Shown: positions 9,487 through 19,374, counted from the stretch's first letter. The stretch: 64,000 nucleotides of DNA from Thalassotalea sp. Sam97 (GCF_041379765.1 NZ_CP166919.1:2108001-2172000), one strand, 5' to 3'. Made by a program: numbers and translations. Notes: generated by a model from the sequence alone, not told the origin.

Positions 9487-12400
9487 ATGACTCAAATCAA
9501 CCTGCTGCAACCGACGTTTAACTCGGTGATGAATAACAAAATAAATCGAATGCAGTTCTTGGGCCTTGCCGGCTCGAGTGACAGTATTGCGATATACCAA
9601 AGCGCACTGCAACACCGTGGCCTAACCTTATTGGTTACCCAAGACACCGCCTGTGCCCTTAGACTCGAGCAGGAGTTGCGGAGTATTAACGACAAATCGT
9701 TATCGATTTTACTGTTCCCAGACTGGGAAACGCTGCCGTACGATAACTTTTCACCGCATCAAGATATTATTTCACAACGTCTGCAGACGCTATATCAATT
9801 GTCGCGAATGGATAACGGTATTGTCATTGTCCCTGCGCATTCCTTAAGTCATCGCATTGCGCCTAAACAGTATATCGACAGCAACAGTTTACTGATCTGC
9901 CCAGGTGAAAAACGAGACATCTCTCAATTACGTCGCGAGTTAGAACAATGCGGTTATCGAGCCGTCGAGCAAGTGCTCGAGCACGGTGAATACTGTGCCC
10001 GTGGCTCATTGTTGGATTTATTCCCGATGGGCAGCAAAAGTCCGTTTCGTCTTGATTTTTTTGATGATGAAATCGAGTCCATCCGCATCTTTGACGTTGA
10101 TAGCCAACGCTCAATCGACACCATAGATCGGATCGATTTATTACCTGCCCACGAATTCCCCACCGACAGCGATGCCATCAATCGTTTTCGTGGCCAGTAC
10201 CGTGAACAATTTAACGTCAGTAACGATAAAGAGTCGATTTACTACCAAGTATCCAAAGGCATTATACCAACCGGCATTGAATACTATTTGCCGCTATTTT
10301 TTGAGCAAACAGCCACCTTATTCGATTACTTGCCTGCTGACACACTGCTGATGCTGTATGGCGGTATTGAGCAAAAAATGGCTCAGTTCATTGCCGATAC
10401 CGAGCACCGCTTTGAAGACCGACGCCATAACCCATTACGGCCATTACTGCCACCTAGCCGGTTATTTTTAAGTAAAGAGCAATTGTTTGCTCAATTTAAA
10501 CAATACCCTCGCATAGCCATAAATGGCGATCATGCGCCAAGCAGCAACGCGCAAACACTGACGTTTGCCACACAGGCGCTCGTTGACGTGGCCGTCAATC
10601 ATCAACTAAAAGAGCCGTTAACCGCGTTACGGGCCTATTTAGACCGTGCTCAAAAACAGGCGACACCGGTCTTGTTTGTTGCCGAATCACAAGGCCGTCG
10701 CGAGTCGGTGATTGAGCTGTTAGGGCGAGCGGGAATCAAGCCGGTAACCGTCAACAATCTTACCGAGTTTGTCGAACAACAACCCGCCATTGCGATCACG
10801 GTGAACGCCCTAGCGCGCGGTTTTACCTACCAAACTGACGCTTTAACGTTTACCTTAATCACGGAAGACGACTTATTTACCGAGCGGGTTAAGCAACGCC
10901 GACGCAGCAAAAAATCGCAAGAAACCAATTCCGAAGCGATTTTCAAAAACCTCACGGAATTATCCATCGGCCAACCTGTGGTGCACATTGAGCACGGCAT
11001 TGGTCGTTACAATGGCTTACAACATTTTGAAAACCAAGGCATCGTCACCGAGTTTTTAACCCTTATTTACGCCAATGAGGCTAAATTATACGTGCCGGTG
11101 TCATCACTGCATTTGATCTCACGTTATAGTGGTAGCGACACCGACACCACGCCGTTGCATCGTTTAGGTAGCGACGCGTGGGATAAAGCCAAGAAAAAAG
11201 CAGCGGAGAAAGTCCAAGATGTCGCGGCAGAGTTGTTAGATATCTATGCCAAACGCGAAAGTAGCCAAGGCCATCAGTTTGCCCAACACCTCAGCGATTA
11301 TCAAAAGTTTGCCGACAGCTTTGGTTTTGAAGAGACCGACGATCAAGAAAACGCCATCAACGCCGTTGTTGCCGACATGCTCTCGCCAACGCCAATGGAT
11401 CGCTTGGTCTGTGGTGATGTCGGTTTTGGTAAAACCGAAGTTGCGATGCGCGCCGCGTTTATTGCCGCTAATGATGGCAAACAAGTGGTGGTGTTAGTGC
11501 CAACCACTCTGTTAGCACAACAACATTATGAAAACTTTAACGATCGCTTTGCCAATTGGCCCATTAACATCGAGGTGTTATCACGCTTTAAAACCGCGAA
11601 GCAGCAAAAACAGGTTATCGAGCAGGTTGGCAATGGCCAAGTTGATATATTAATCGGCACCCACAAGTTACTGTCAGATGACATAACATACCACGACCTT
11701 GGTTTACTGATCGTCGACGAAGAGCATCGTTTTGGGGTTAAGCAAAAAGAAAAAATCAAACGTCTGCGTGCCAACGTCGATATTTTAACACTAACGGCAA
11801 CACCGATCCCAAGGACCCTTAATATGGCCATGGGTGGCATGCGTGATTTGTCCATCATTGCCACCCCGCCCGCAAAACGGTTGGCAGTAAAAACATTTGT
11901 ACGCGAGCGTGATAATGCCCTTATTCGTGAATCGGTGATGCGCGAAATCTTACGTGGTGGCCAAGTGTATTTTCTCCATAACAACGTGCAAACGATTGAA
12001 AAGACAGCACAAGAATTACAAGAGTTATTACCTGAAGCCAACATTGTCGTCGCTCACGGGCAAATGCGCGAACGCGATCTAGAGCGCATTATGAGTGACT
12101 TTTATCATCAGCGCTTTAATGTTCTCGTGTGTACCACCATCATTGAAACCGGTATCGATGTACCTACAGCGAACACCATTATCATGGACCGAGCCGATCA
12201 CTTAGGCTTAGCGCAACTGCATCAATTACGAGGTCGTGTTGGCCGCTCGCATCACCAAGCTTATGCGTACTTGCTGACCCCTCATCCAAAACGTATGACC
12301 AAAGACGCGCTAAAACGCCTTGATGCCATTGCTCAACTGGAAGATTTAGGGGCTGGCTTTGCGCTGGCGACCCACGATTTAGAAATTCGCGGCGCCGGTG

Positions 12401-12978
12401 AGCTGTTAGGCGACGATCAATCAGGGCAAATGGCCAGCATTGGTTTTAGTTTATATATGGAAATGCTCGATCAAGCCGTTGATGCGTTAAAACAAGGTAA
12501 GCAATTGTCCCTTGATGAACTCAGTGCCGGACAAAGCGACGTCGATTTGAAAATCGCCGCGATATTACCGGAAGATTATATTGGCGATGTAAATTTGCGC
12601 TTATCGTTTTATAAACGTATCGCCAGTGCCGTTGATACTCAGGCACTGGACGATTTGCAGATCGAGTTGATCGACCGTTTTGGTTTACTGCCCGCAGCAA
12701 CCAAAAACATGTTCCACCAAGCCAAACTGCGTTTAATTGCGCAACGACTTGGCATTAAGCGCATTGATGCGTCTGCCAATGGTGGTAGCATAGAATTTAA
12801 CGATGATACCAGTGTCGAGCCACTGCACATCATCCAGCTGATCCAGAGCCAGCCAGCCGTGTATCAAATGGCCGGCGCCAACAAACTTAAGTTTGTACTG
12901 AACGACGCCGATGCTGGCCAAAGAATATCGGCAGTAAAACAATTGCTTGCTCAACTTGAGCCGAGCCTTACTGCCTAA
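9487..12978 (+). CDS. mfd: Transcription-repair coupling factor Mfd
   Basis: A full-length (1,163 aa) DNA translocase that removes RNA polymerase stalled at lesions and recruits UvrA. The order is UvrB-homology modules (about 1-350), the RNA-polymerase interaction domain (about 485-560, with HIEHGIGRYNGL), a RecG-like motor with Walker A GDVGFGKTE (near 642) and DEEH box (DEEHRFGV, near 743), the TRG motif region, and a C-terminal regulatory domain. Both helicase lobes, including the GRVGRS motif, are intact. It is divergent from lolC and followed 73 bp later by csiV, a conserved pairing in marine gammaproteobacteria. Confidence 0.95.
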   Translation: MTQINLLQPTFNSVMNNKINRMQFLGLAGSSDSIAIYQSALQHRGLTLLVTQDTACALRLEQELRSINDKSLSILLFPDWETLPYDNFSPHQDIISQRLQTLYQLSRMDNGIVIVPAHSLSHRIAPKQYIDSNSLLICPGEKRDISQLRRELEQCGYRAVEQVLEHGEYCARGSLLDLFPMGSKSPFRLDFFDDEIESIRIFDVDSQRSIDTIDRIDLLPAHEFPTDSDAINRFRGQYREQFNVSNDKESIYYQVSKGIIPTGIEYYLPLFFEQTATLFDYLPADTLLMLYGGIEQKMAQFIADTEHRFEDRRHNPLRPLLPPSRLFLSKEQLFAQFKQYPRIAINGDHAPSSNAQTLTFATQALVDVAVNHQLKEPLTALRAYLDRAQKQATPVLFVAESQGRRESVIELLGRAGIKPVTVNNLTEFVEQQPAIAITVNALARGFTYQTDALTFTLITEDDLFTERVKQRRRSKKSQETNSEAIFKNLTELSIGQPVVHIEHGIGRYNGLQHFENQGIVTEFLTLIYANEAKLYVPVSSLHLISRYSGSDTDTTPLHRLGSDAWDKAKKKAAEKVQDVAAELLDIYAKRESSQGHQFAQHLSDYQKFADSFGFEETDDQENAINAVVADMLSPTPMDRLVCGDVGFGKTEVAMRAAFIAANDGKQVVVLVPTTLLAQQHYENFNDRFANWPINIEVLSRFKTAKQQKQVIEQVGNGQVDILIGTHKLLSDDITYHDLGLLIVDEEHRFGVKQKEKIKRLRANVDILTLTATPIPRTLNMAMGGMRDLSIIATPPAKRLAVKTFVRERDNALIRESVMREILRGGQVYFLHNNVQTIEKTAQELQELLPEANIVVAHGQMRERDLERIMSDFYHQRFNVLVCTTIIETGIDVPTANTIIMDRADHLGLAQLHQLRGRVGRSHHQAYAYLLTPHPKRMTKDALKRLDAIAQLEDLGAGFALATHDLEIRGAGELLGDDQSGQMASIGFSLYMEMLDQAVDALKQGKQLSLDELSAGQSDVDLKIAAILPEDYIGDVNLRLSFYKRIASAVDTQALDDLQIELIDRFGLLPAATKNMFHQAKLRLIAQRLGIKRIDASANGGSIEFNDDTSVEPLHIIQLIQSQPAVYQMAGANKLKFVLNDADAGQRISAVKQLLAQLEPSLTA

Positions 12979-13051
12979 TACAATGATTATTAAGAAGTTA
13001 AATATGGTTGTACAATTAACAAACAAGATTAATAACAAAGGTTATTCATTG

Positions 13052-14515
13052 ATGTTATCAAATCCAGTCCAAAAACGTTTTCGCTCTGTGCTGTGGCAGT
13101 TAACCGCGCTTAGTGCATTGATGGCCGTGGGCCTTAACGCCAAAGTCACAGCAGCAGAATCAAACCAGCGTTGGTTTGAAATCGAGGTCATCTTATTGCA
13201 ACAGCTATCCGATAAAGGAGCGATGAATGAAGCGTTCGAGTCGTCACAAGTGACGCACAACGCGCTGACCAAAAAGCAACCGATTGCCTTGGTGACAAAA
13301 GAGCTCAACAAATTACTCAATCTCAAACAACAACTTGGTAATTGCCCGCCGTCATTTGTTTTACACCCCAACACGCAATCAACCGACATGACTCTAACGG
13401 CACAACAGCATCTTGAGCAAAGTGGCATTGGTTATGATTCACCTCTGGTGGCCATCAATGCCAGCACAGCGTCAGATAGTGACGTTAATGGTGAGCCTGC
13501 AAACGACGATACCACCAGTCGCATAGCGATGGTGCGTAAATTACTTAACGATGAGTCGATCAAAATTGAGGGTTACCAAGGCGCGCCAGAATTTGCTTTA
13601 TACCACAATCAAACAACGACGCAAACGTCGCCAACCACTTCCGTGACAACACCATCGGCCGCAAGTGAAGGTGGCATAACCAACGGTGCCTTAACCGATA
13701 CGTTAACAGATGGCTCCGCCGATGTTACGCTACCTCGAGAGTTAACCCAAAGCGATTGCCCAAGCAGCTTTAGCGATATCGAAAGTGTTGCTTCGCATTA
13801 CTATCAAATTCCTCGCATTATTGTTGGCGATCAGCACCAGCACGCGAGCAGCGAATACCTGTTAACCAGCGAGCAATTGCAGCTTGCCAATATCCGTCAA
13901 GCAATGAGTCGTTCAAAAGAGTTTCGACCGGTATTGCATCTTGGGTGGCGTCAAGTCGGTAAACCATTGGCGCAAGCCAGACCAGTCAAATTAATCGCTG
14001 GTAACAATCATCTACTGGCGGCACAATCGCAACCGAATGAGCAAACCACGCTGACTCGTACCGATGCCGATAGTATCATTCGCCAGCATATCATCGAGAC
14101 CATAAATGCCACACAAACGATGACCGATGCATCGCAGCAAATCGCCTTAACGGCTGAGGCTTTATCGCCGTTAGTGGATGAATCGACGATCAGCGATGCT
14201 GATATCACCCTTGCGCCGGTGATGCAAAGCAAGGTCGATGCAGCACAAGCGTTTACCTTTGATGGTTTGTTCCAAGTGCATTTAAATCATTATTTGTTCA
14301 TTGACGCGTTTTTCAATGTGCTCGATAAAAACCAAGATGGTGAGACAATCACCATACCGTTTAAGCAAACTCGTCGTGTGATCAGTGGTGAAATCCATTA
14401 TTTTGATCACCCTTATATGGGAATGATTGTGCAAATTCGTCGTTTTCAACCACCAAAGCATGACGATGCCATCGATGTCACAGGCACCGATGTCCACAGC
14501 AGTCTTGGTGAATAA
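13052..14515 (+). CDS. csiV: CsiV-like periplasmic protein (peptidoglycan-binding CsiV family)
   Basis: A 487-aa exported protein. The start chosen is the ATG at 13052, preceded by AAAGG about 10 nt upstream and giving a signal peptide (residues 1-33, ending near TAAES); the longer frame from 12947 overlaps mfd and adds a non-signal extension. The family hallmark WFEIEVILLQQ follows the signal. A long polar, Thr/Ser-rich middle leads to the conserved C-terminal block FQVHLNHYLFIDAFFNV, then the RRVISGEIHYFDHPYMGMIVQIRRF region. In Vibrio the family is reported to bind peptidoglycan and help septal disaccharidase targeting; that role here is inferred. It probably shares the mfd transcript. Confidence 0.78.
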   Translation: MLSNPVQKRFRSVLWQLTALSALMAVGLNAKVTAAESNQRWFEIEVILLQQLSDKGAMNEAFESSQVTHNALTKKQPIALVTKELNKLLNLKQQLGNCPPSFVLHPNTQSTDMTLTAQQHLEQSGIGYDSPLVAINASTASDSDVNGEPANDDTTSRIAMVRKLLNDESIKIEGYQGAPEFALYHNQTTTQTSPTTSVTTPSAASEGGITNGALTDTLTDGSADVTLPRELTQSDCPSSFSDIESVASHYYQIPRIIVGDQHQHASSEYLLTSEQLQLANIRQAMSRSKEFRPVLHLGWRQVGKPLAQARPVKLIAGNNHLLAAQSQPNEQTTLTRTDADSIIRQHIIETINATQTMTDASQQIALTAEALSPLVDESTISDADITLAPVMQSKVDAAQAFTFDGLFQVHLNHYLFIDAFFNVLDKNQDGETITIPFKQTRRVISGEIHYFDHPYMGMIVQIRRFQPPKHDDAIDVTGTDVHSSLGE

Positions 14516-14551
14516 CCGCCCTTACGTCATTTAGCAACAAAGGATACTTTC

Positions 14552-14845
14552 ATGGAAAAACAAACAGAAATTCAAGCCGCGGTATTTCGCCGGTTACTGG
14601 CTCATTTAGACGCACGTAAAGATGTTCAAAACATAGATTTGATGATTTTGGCGGGGTTTTGTCGTAATTGTTTTTCAAAATGGACAGTGGAAGAAGCCAA
14701 TAAACTTGGCGTAGACGTCGACCTAGACACTGCGCGCGAGCAAGTCTACGGTATGCCATACGATGAGTGGAAAGAGAAGCATCAGTTACCGGCGACACCA
14801 GAACAGCTAGAACAATATAATAAGCTACAGCAGAAAAAAGGCTAA
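14552..14845 (+). CDS. DUF1244 domain-containing protein
   Basis: A 97-aa soluble protein matching DUF1244, including the conserved block DLMILAGFCRNCFSKW with two closely spaced cysteines (CRNC) and the YGMPYDEWK motif. The CRNC motif suggests metal or redox chemistry, but no function is established. AAAGGA sits 11 nt before the ATG. It follows csiV by 36 bp, so it may be the last gene of the mfd-csiV transcript. Confidence 0.85.
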   Translation: MEKQTEIQAAVFRRLLAHLDARKDVQNIDLMILAGFCRNCFSKWTVEEANKLGVDVDLDTAREQVYGMPYDEWKEKHQLPATPEQLEQYNKLQQKKG

Positions 14846-14863
14846 GTCGGTAAATGGATAAGC

Positions 14864-14940
14864 ATGGCTCAGAGCTCGCGATAAATAACACCGTCTGAGT
14901 GCTGGTCGATGTACAAGGTCGATTGGCGAGCTTGAGCCAT
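14864..14940. repeat. Imperfect inverted repeat between convergent DUF1244 gene and rsuA
   Basis: Arms ATGGCTCAGAGCTCGC (14864-14879) and GCGAGCTTGAGCCAT (14926-14940) are reverse complements apart from one extra base in the left arm, with a 46-nt spacer. It could fold into a long hairpin and act as a transcription barrier between the two convergent genes, although no U-run follows either arm. No other copy was seen in the window. Confidence 0.45.
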
Positions 14941-14973
14941 TAAGATATCGAAACAATGACAAGGCAGAGGTGG

Positions 14974-15666
14974 CTAAGATATCGAGGCTATCTCAGCTTC
15001 TGTTAAATAACGCCATTCACCTTGCGCCAATTGCGAGTCCAACTCAATATCACCAATTTGCTCTCGATGCAGGCCTATCACTCGGTTGCCAATCGCGGCA
15101 AACATGCGTTTTACCTGGTGATATTTTCCTTCGGTAATGGTCAGCAAGGCCTCTTTTTCCGATAACACCTCTAGCACCGCGGGTTTGGTCAAATTCTTTT
15201 CATTTTGCAATTGCACGCCATGCTCAAAGCGCTCTACCGCATCGGTAGGGATCGGTTTTGATAACTGCACCCGATAGCGCTTTGCACATTGCTTTTTCGG
15301 TGAGGTAATACGGTGCGACCACTGACCGTCATCGGTGATCAATACCAAACCTGTGGTGTCGGCATCCAGACGGCCAGCAATGTGCAAGTCAAAGGCGCGA
15401 TCCACATCGACCAAGTGCAGAACCGATGGGTACAGCTCATCGACATTGGAGCAAATGTAATCCATTGGCTTGTGCAACATGATGTAGCGAGCTTGCAATA
15501 AACTTAACCGTTGTCCCTTAAGGCGCACGTCCGATTCTTCATAGACTTGAAAGCCAGGATCTTTTTGCACGCTGCCATCAACCGACACCGCCCCCTGTTT
15601 CAGCAATTTTTTCGCATCACTACGACTTAATTCGGTACAACGACAAAGGTATTTATCTAAACGCAT
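14974..15666 (-). CDS. rsuA: 16S rRNA pseudouridine(516) synthase RsuA
   Basis: A 230-aa enzyme that isomerises U516 of 16S rRNA in the small subunit. The N-terminal S4 RNA-binding domain (about 1-50, MRLDKYLCRCTELSRSDAKK) is followed by the pseudouridine synthase domain, with catalytic Asp in GRLDADTTGL (about 97-106) and a conserved KGKYHQVKRM-type motif seen here as EGKYHQVKRMF. Length matches the E. coli protein (231 aa). It is a single gene divergent from the gamma carbonic anhydrase gene. Confidence 0.9.
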   Translation of the reverse strand: MRLDKYLCRCTELSRSDAKKLLKQGAVSVDGSVQKDPGFQVYEESDVRLKGQRLSLLQARYIMLHKPMDYICSNVDELYPSVLHLVDVDRAFDLHIAGRLDADTTGLVLITDDGQWSHRITSPKKQCAKRYRVQLSKPIPTDAVERFEHGVQLQNEKNLTKPAVLEVLSEKEALLTITEGKYHQVKRMFAAIGNRVIGLHREQIGDIELDSQLAQGEWRYLTEAEIASIS

Positions 15667-15887
15667 CTTATTTTACAACTAATCATGAATGCGCGAATAA
15701 TAGCAACAAAGCCCCTCATCGCGCCAGTATTCAGTCTCAACCGCCGATAAACATCGTGAAATCGATCTGCCCAACACCAAAAGCAAGTAAGCACCTTAGC
15801 CTGATCAGACGTTGCAATTTTGTTGAGAATTAGGGCATGATGCAACGATAACAATAATAATGACAGACGATTTTTTGAGAAAACAAC

Positions 15888-16409
15888 ATGATTTATCAAC
15901 TCGACAATAAAAAGCCGCAGTTCCACGGCAATAACTTCATCGCACCAACGGCGGTGGCTATTGGTGATGTCAGCATCGCTGAAGATGTCAACATATGGTT
16001 TAACGTGGTGATCCGCGCCGATAATGATCACATCGCTATTGGTAAAGGCAGTAATATCCAAGATGGCTGTGTGCTACATGTTGATAAAGGCTACCCGATG
16101 CACATTGGTGCGCATGTTACGGTTGGTCATAAAGCCATGCTCCATGGCTGTGAAATTGGCGAAAATACCTTAATCGGTATCAATGCGGTGATCTTAAATG
16201 GCGCCCAAATTGGTAAAAACTGCATCATCGGTGCCAATGCCCTGATCCCTGAAGGGATGCAAGTACCAGACAACTCGATGGTGTTAGGTTGTCCTGGAAA
16301 AATCGTCAAGCAAGTGACCGATGAGCAACAAGCCATGTTGGCAAACGCGGCGCCACATTATGTTAAGCATGGTGAATATTATAACATTCACGGCAAAATC
16401 ATCGGCTAA
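15888..16409 (+). CDS. Gamma-class carbonic anhydrase-like protein (YrdA family)
   Basis: A 173-aa left-handed beta-helix protein built of hexapeptide repeats (runs such as IGDVSIAEDVNIWFNVVIRAD, VTVGHKAMLHG and IGENTLIGINAVILNG). Histidines in LHVDK, TVGHKAMLHG and neighbouring coils are placed as the metal ligands of the gamma carbonic anhydrase family. A trimer is expected. Whether it has real anhydrase activity is unknown for the YrdA subgroup. It is monocistronic, ending before a bidirectional terminator. Confidence 0.88.
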   Translation: MIYQLDNKKPQFHGNNFIAPTAVAIGDVSIAEDVNIWFNVVIRADNDHIAIGKGSNIQDGCVLHVDKGYPMHIGAHVTVGHKAMLHGCEIGENTLIGINAVILNGAQIGKNCIIGANALIPEGMQVPDNSMVLGCPGKIVKQVTDEQQAMLANAAPHYVKHGEYYNIHGKIIG

Positions 16410-16463
16410 TTATCGCATTTGATATATTTGCCGAACGAGGCCTTATTCGCCTTACTGACAAGC

Positions 16464-16499
16464 AAAAAGCCCAAGGTAAATACTCACCTTGGGCTTTTT
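16464..16499. terminator. Bidirectional intrinsic terminator between carbonic anhydrase-like gene and trmB
   Basis: A perfect 14-bp inverted repeat (AAAAAGCCCAAGGT / ACCTTGGGCTTTTT) with an 8-nt loop and A/T tails on both sides, serving two convergent genes. Confidence 0.88.
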
Positions 16500-16544
16500 A
16501 TTAACAAAACAAGACACGCTGTCCTGGACACTGTCATTGCCTGA

Positions 16545-17273
16545 TCAGTCAATGCGAGAAAATTGGATGTCCCATACGCCATGGCCCAGGTTTTGACCAC
16601 GATTTTCAAATTTTGTTAACGGTCGTGAATCTGGACGAGGTACGTAATCGTTCGTGGCTGACAAGTTTTCAAAGTGCTCAGCTTGGCGCATATCATCTAA
16701 CATGCACTCCGCGTAGTTTTCCCAGTCGGTCGCCATGTGGAATACACCGCCAATTTTGAGAACCTGACGCACGCTTTCAATGAATTCTGGCTTGACGATA
16801 CGGCGCTTATGATGACGCGCTTTGTGCCACGGATCAGGGAAAAACAGTTGTAAGGTATCAATACTTTGCTTTGGAATACAATCCGCTAAAATTTCAATCG
16901 CGTCATGCTCGTATACACGCAAGTTGCTCACGCCTTGCGCTTCAGCCAATGCCAGGCATGAGCCGACACCTGGGCGGTGAACTTCGATACCAATGAAGTT
17001 GCGATTTGGATCGTTTTTGGCCATTTCAACCAGCGATTTCCCCATACCAAAACCGATTTCTAGGGTTACCGGGTTATCATTAGCAAAGACTTGTTTTGGA
17101 TCAATCATGCCATCGCTGTGATTTAATCCCATGGTATCCCACAAGGTTTCCAAGGCACGTGCCTGACCTTTGGTTAAACGGCCTTCACGCTTTACAAAGC
17201 TACGCACTTTGCGGATATATTTGCCTTCTGCTTCGGCTTGTTCAATAGTTTTGTGATCTCTATCGCTCATCAC
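16545..17273 (-). CDS. trmB: tRNA (guanine-N7-)-methyltransferase TrmB
   Basis: A 242-aa SAM-dependent enzyme making m7G46 in tRNA. The SAM-binding motif EIGFGMGKSLVEMA lies near residue 72, followed by the acidic loop GIEVHRPG and the family signature FFPDPWHKARHHKRR (about 145-160). The C-terminus carries the conserved TKFENRG motif. It sits 97 bp downstream of yggL, on the opposite strand to mutY, the same order as in E. coli. Confidence 0.93.
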   Translation of the reverse strand: MMSDRDHKTIEQAEAEGKYIRKVRSFVKREGRLTKGQARALETLWDTMGLNHSDGMIDPKQVFANDNPVTLEIGFGMGKSLVEMAKNDPNRNFIGIEVHRPGVGSCLALAEAQGVSNLRVYEHDAIEILADCIPKQSIDTLQLFFPDPWHKARHHKRRIVKPEFIESVRQVLKIGGVFHMATDWENYAECMLDDMRQAEHFENLSATNDYVPRPDSRPLTKFENRGQNLGHGVWDIQFSRID

Positions 17274-17370
17274 GACTCTCTATACATCAGTTTTGGTTGA
17301 TAATTTGGGGCGCATTATCTAGGTTTTGTGGTTAGAACTCAAGCTATCCGCCCGTTTATTTCGCCAGACG

Positions 17371-17715
17371 TTAAAAGGCCCACCATACATCGTATAGCTC
17401 TGACACCTCCACCGCAGAAACACCATTATCGGTTAACCAAGTTTTCACCGCTTGACGATGCTCATCGGTGCACTGACCAAGCTTTTGGGTACAAACAAGG
17501 CCATGCCAAACTAAATCACCTTCACCCGCAAAACCGAGACCATTGGGCTCGATAACTTCAGCAAAAAAGCGGTCGATAAACGCGTCTATATCGGCATTAC
17601 TGGTCCCTTCCAAGAAGGTCCAGGCAACATCAAAACCAAGCTCTTGAAATTCATCAACGCGTAATTTTTTACGCAATCGACGACTACGGCTTTTCGCTTT
17701 ATTTAATACGTTCAT
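17371..17715 (-). CDS. yggL: YggL family 50S ribosome-binding protein (DUF469)
   Basis: A 114-aa protein of the YggL/DUF469 family. It has a basic N-terminus rich in KSRSRRLRKKLRV, then FQELGFDV, the central FIDRFFAEVIEPNGLGF block and the C-terminal VWW. E. coli YggL is reported to associate with the large ribosomal subunit; its exact role is unclear. It is the upstream gene of yggL-trmB and divergent from mutY, as in enterobacteria. Confidence 0.87.
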   Translation of the reverse strand: MNVLNKAKSRSRRLRKKLRVDEFQELGFDVAWTFLEGTSNADIDAFIDRFFAEVIEPNGLGFAGEGDLVWHGLVCTQKLGQCTDEHRQAVKTWLTDNGVSAVEVSELYDVWWAF

Positions 17716-17958
17716 GTTATCTCTACCGTTATCTTGATCAGCTAATATTGCCTCTTAGTATGGCGAACAAACCGACGATTAGCCACCTTGGCAAATTGAC
17801 CATTAGGTTGAATTTATATCTAATCAATCAACCTCAACCGATCCGTGAAAACCGGATTGTGCAAATAAAGCCAATCAGCAGACTTTCAAGGCGTACAGGT
17901 TTTCGCTACACTGCCCGTCTTTATGCTCTCATTACACGAATAGAGTCACGATACATTT

Positions 17959-19029
17959 ATGTCGACATTTAGCGAACAGGTCTTAGCTTGGTACGATGAA
18001 CACGGCCGAAAAGCGCTGCCTTGGCAACAACAGCAAACGCCCTATCGAGTATGGATCTCGGAAATCATGCTACAGCAAACGCAAGTAGCCACCGTTATTC
18101 CCTATTACCAGCGATTTATGGCCTCATTTCCTAGCGTGGTGGATTTAGCCAACGCGGCTGAGGATGACGTCCTGCACCATTGGACCGGGCTTGGTTATTA
18201 CGCCAGAGCACGCAACTTACACAAAGCCGCTAAAGTCATTCGTGATGACTATGATGGTGAGTTTCCCACCGACATAGCGCAGGTTGTGGCATTACCAGGG
18301 ATCGGTAAAAGTACCGCTGGGGCGATTTTGTCACTGAGTTTGAATCAGCATCACCCAATTTTAGATGGTAATGTTAAACGTGTATTGGCACGTTTTAACA
18401 TGGTTCAAGGCTACCCAGGGCTTGCCAGTTTTGAAAAACAATTGTGGCAGCTAAGCGAGCAGGTAACCCCTGTTGCCCGAGTCGGGAATTTTAACCAAGC
18501 GATGATGGACTTAGGTGCGATGATTTGCACCCGCAGTAAACCGGCGTGTTTTCAATGCCCATTAAAAGCCGACTGCCAAGCGTTTTTTCATGAAAAACAA
18601 AAGGACTTTCCCGGCAAAAAGCCGAAAAAGGATAAACCGGTTAAATCCACCTACATGCTGCTGTTAAAACAAGGCGAGCAGGTGTTCATGTACAAGCGGC
18701 CGTCAACGGGTATTTGGGGCGGCTTATTCAGTTTTTATGAAATCGACAACCTAACACAACTTGATGACATGTTAGCGAACTTACAGTTAGTGGCCAAATC
18801 ACAACACGCACTGCCCGAGTTTCGTCATACTTTTAGCCATTTTCACCTTGATATAAACGCCTTAGTGATTGATGTTGAGCCTGCAAAGGCGACATTAATT
18901 AATGAAAATCAACAACAGCTTTGGTACCATTTGCAACAACCCATGACGGTGGGCTTATCAGCACCGACTAAACTGCTGCTTGAGCAACTCACCAAATCAC
19001 ATACAAAAGAGAACAGTTATGAGCCGTAA
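17959..19029 (+). CDS. mutY: Adenine DNA glycosylase MutY
   Basis: Base-excision repair glycosylase (356 aa) removing adenine opposite 8-oxoguanine. Visible elements are catalytic Glu35 (SEIMLQQTQV), the helix-hairpin-helix LPGIGKSTAGAI (112-123), catalytic Asp136 in ILDGNVKRVL, the [4Fe-4S] cysteines C190, C197, C200 and C206 (spacing 6-2-5), and a C-terminal NUDIX-like 8-oxoG recognition domain with FRHTFSHFHL. It overlaps yggX, so the two are co-translated. Confidence 0.95.
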   Translation: MSTFSEQVLAWYDEHGRKALPWQQQQTPYRVWISEIMLQQTQVATVIPYYQRFMASFPSVVDLANAAEDDVLHHWTGLGYYARARNLHKAAKVIRDDYDGEFPTDIAQVVALPGIGKSTAGAILSLSLNQHHPILDGNVKRVLARFNMVQGYPGLASFEKQLWQLSEQVTPVARVGNFNQAMMDLGAMICTRSKPACFQCPLKADCQAFFHEKQKDFPGKKPKKDKPVKSTYMLLLKQGEQVFMYKRPSTGIWGGLFSFYEIDNLTQLDDMLANLQLVAKSQHALPEFRHTFSHFHLDINALVIDVEPAKATLINENQQQLWYHLQQPMTVGLSAPTKLLLEQLTKSHTKENSYEP

Positions 19030-19291
19030 AGTTTTTTGTCAGCACTTTAAAAAAGAAGATGATGGCCTTGATTTTCAATTTTACCCAGGCGATGTAGGCA
19101 AACGCATTTTTGACAACATTGGCAAAGAAGCATGGGGCATTTGGCAGAAAAAACAAACCATGTTGATCAATGAACACAAGCTGTCGATGATGAACCCTGA
19201 TGATCGTAAGTTCTTAGAAGAGACCATGATTGCCTATTTATTTGAAGGTAAAGAGCCAAAAATTGAAGGCTACGTACCCGAAAGTAAATAA
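19019..19291 (+). CDS. yggX: YggX family Fe(II)-trafficking protein
   Basis: A 90-aa protein linked in enterobacteria to iron trafficking and protection of Fe-S clusters from oxidants. The start at 19019 gives the canonical MSRKVFCQHF terminus with the conserved Cys7; the frame open from 18980 lies inside mutY and is not used. The core IGKEAWGIWQKKQTMLINE is typical. It overlaps the mutY stop by 11 bp. The pairing makes sense because MutY carries an iron-sulfur cluster. Confidence 0.92.
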   Translation: MSRKVFCQHFKKEDDGLDFQFYPGDVGKRIFDNIGKEAWGIWQKKQTMLINEHKLSMMNPDDRKFLEETMIAYLFEGKEPKIEGYVPESK

Positions 19292-19330
19292 GCCGTCGGC
19301 AACAATAAACCATCGTCAACTGTCGATAAT

Positions 19331-19374
19331 AAAGAGCATGCGTGATTAATATGGATTAATCACGCATGCTCTTT
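19331..19374. terminator. Strong palindromic terminator between yggX and the giant repeat gene
   Basis: A perfect 20-bp inverted repeat starting AAAGAGCATGCG, with a 4-nt ATGG loop, followed by a T-run for the plus strand and a weaker T-rich tail for the minus strand. The two flanking genes converge here. Confidence 0.88.

Noticed and set aside
12947..13051. Upstream start for the CsiV-like gene overlapping mfd
   Set aside because: It adds 35 residues before the signal peptide; the ATG at 13052 gives a normal export signal.
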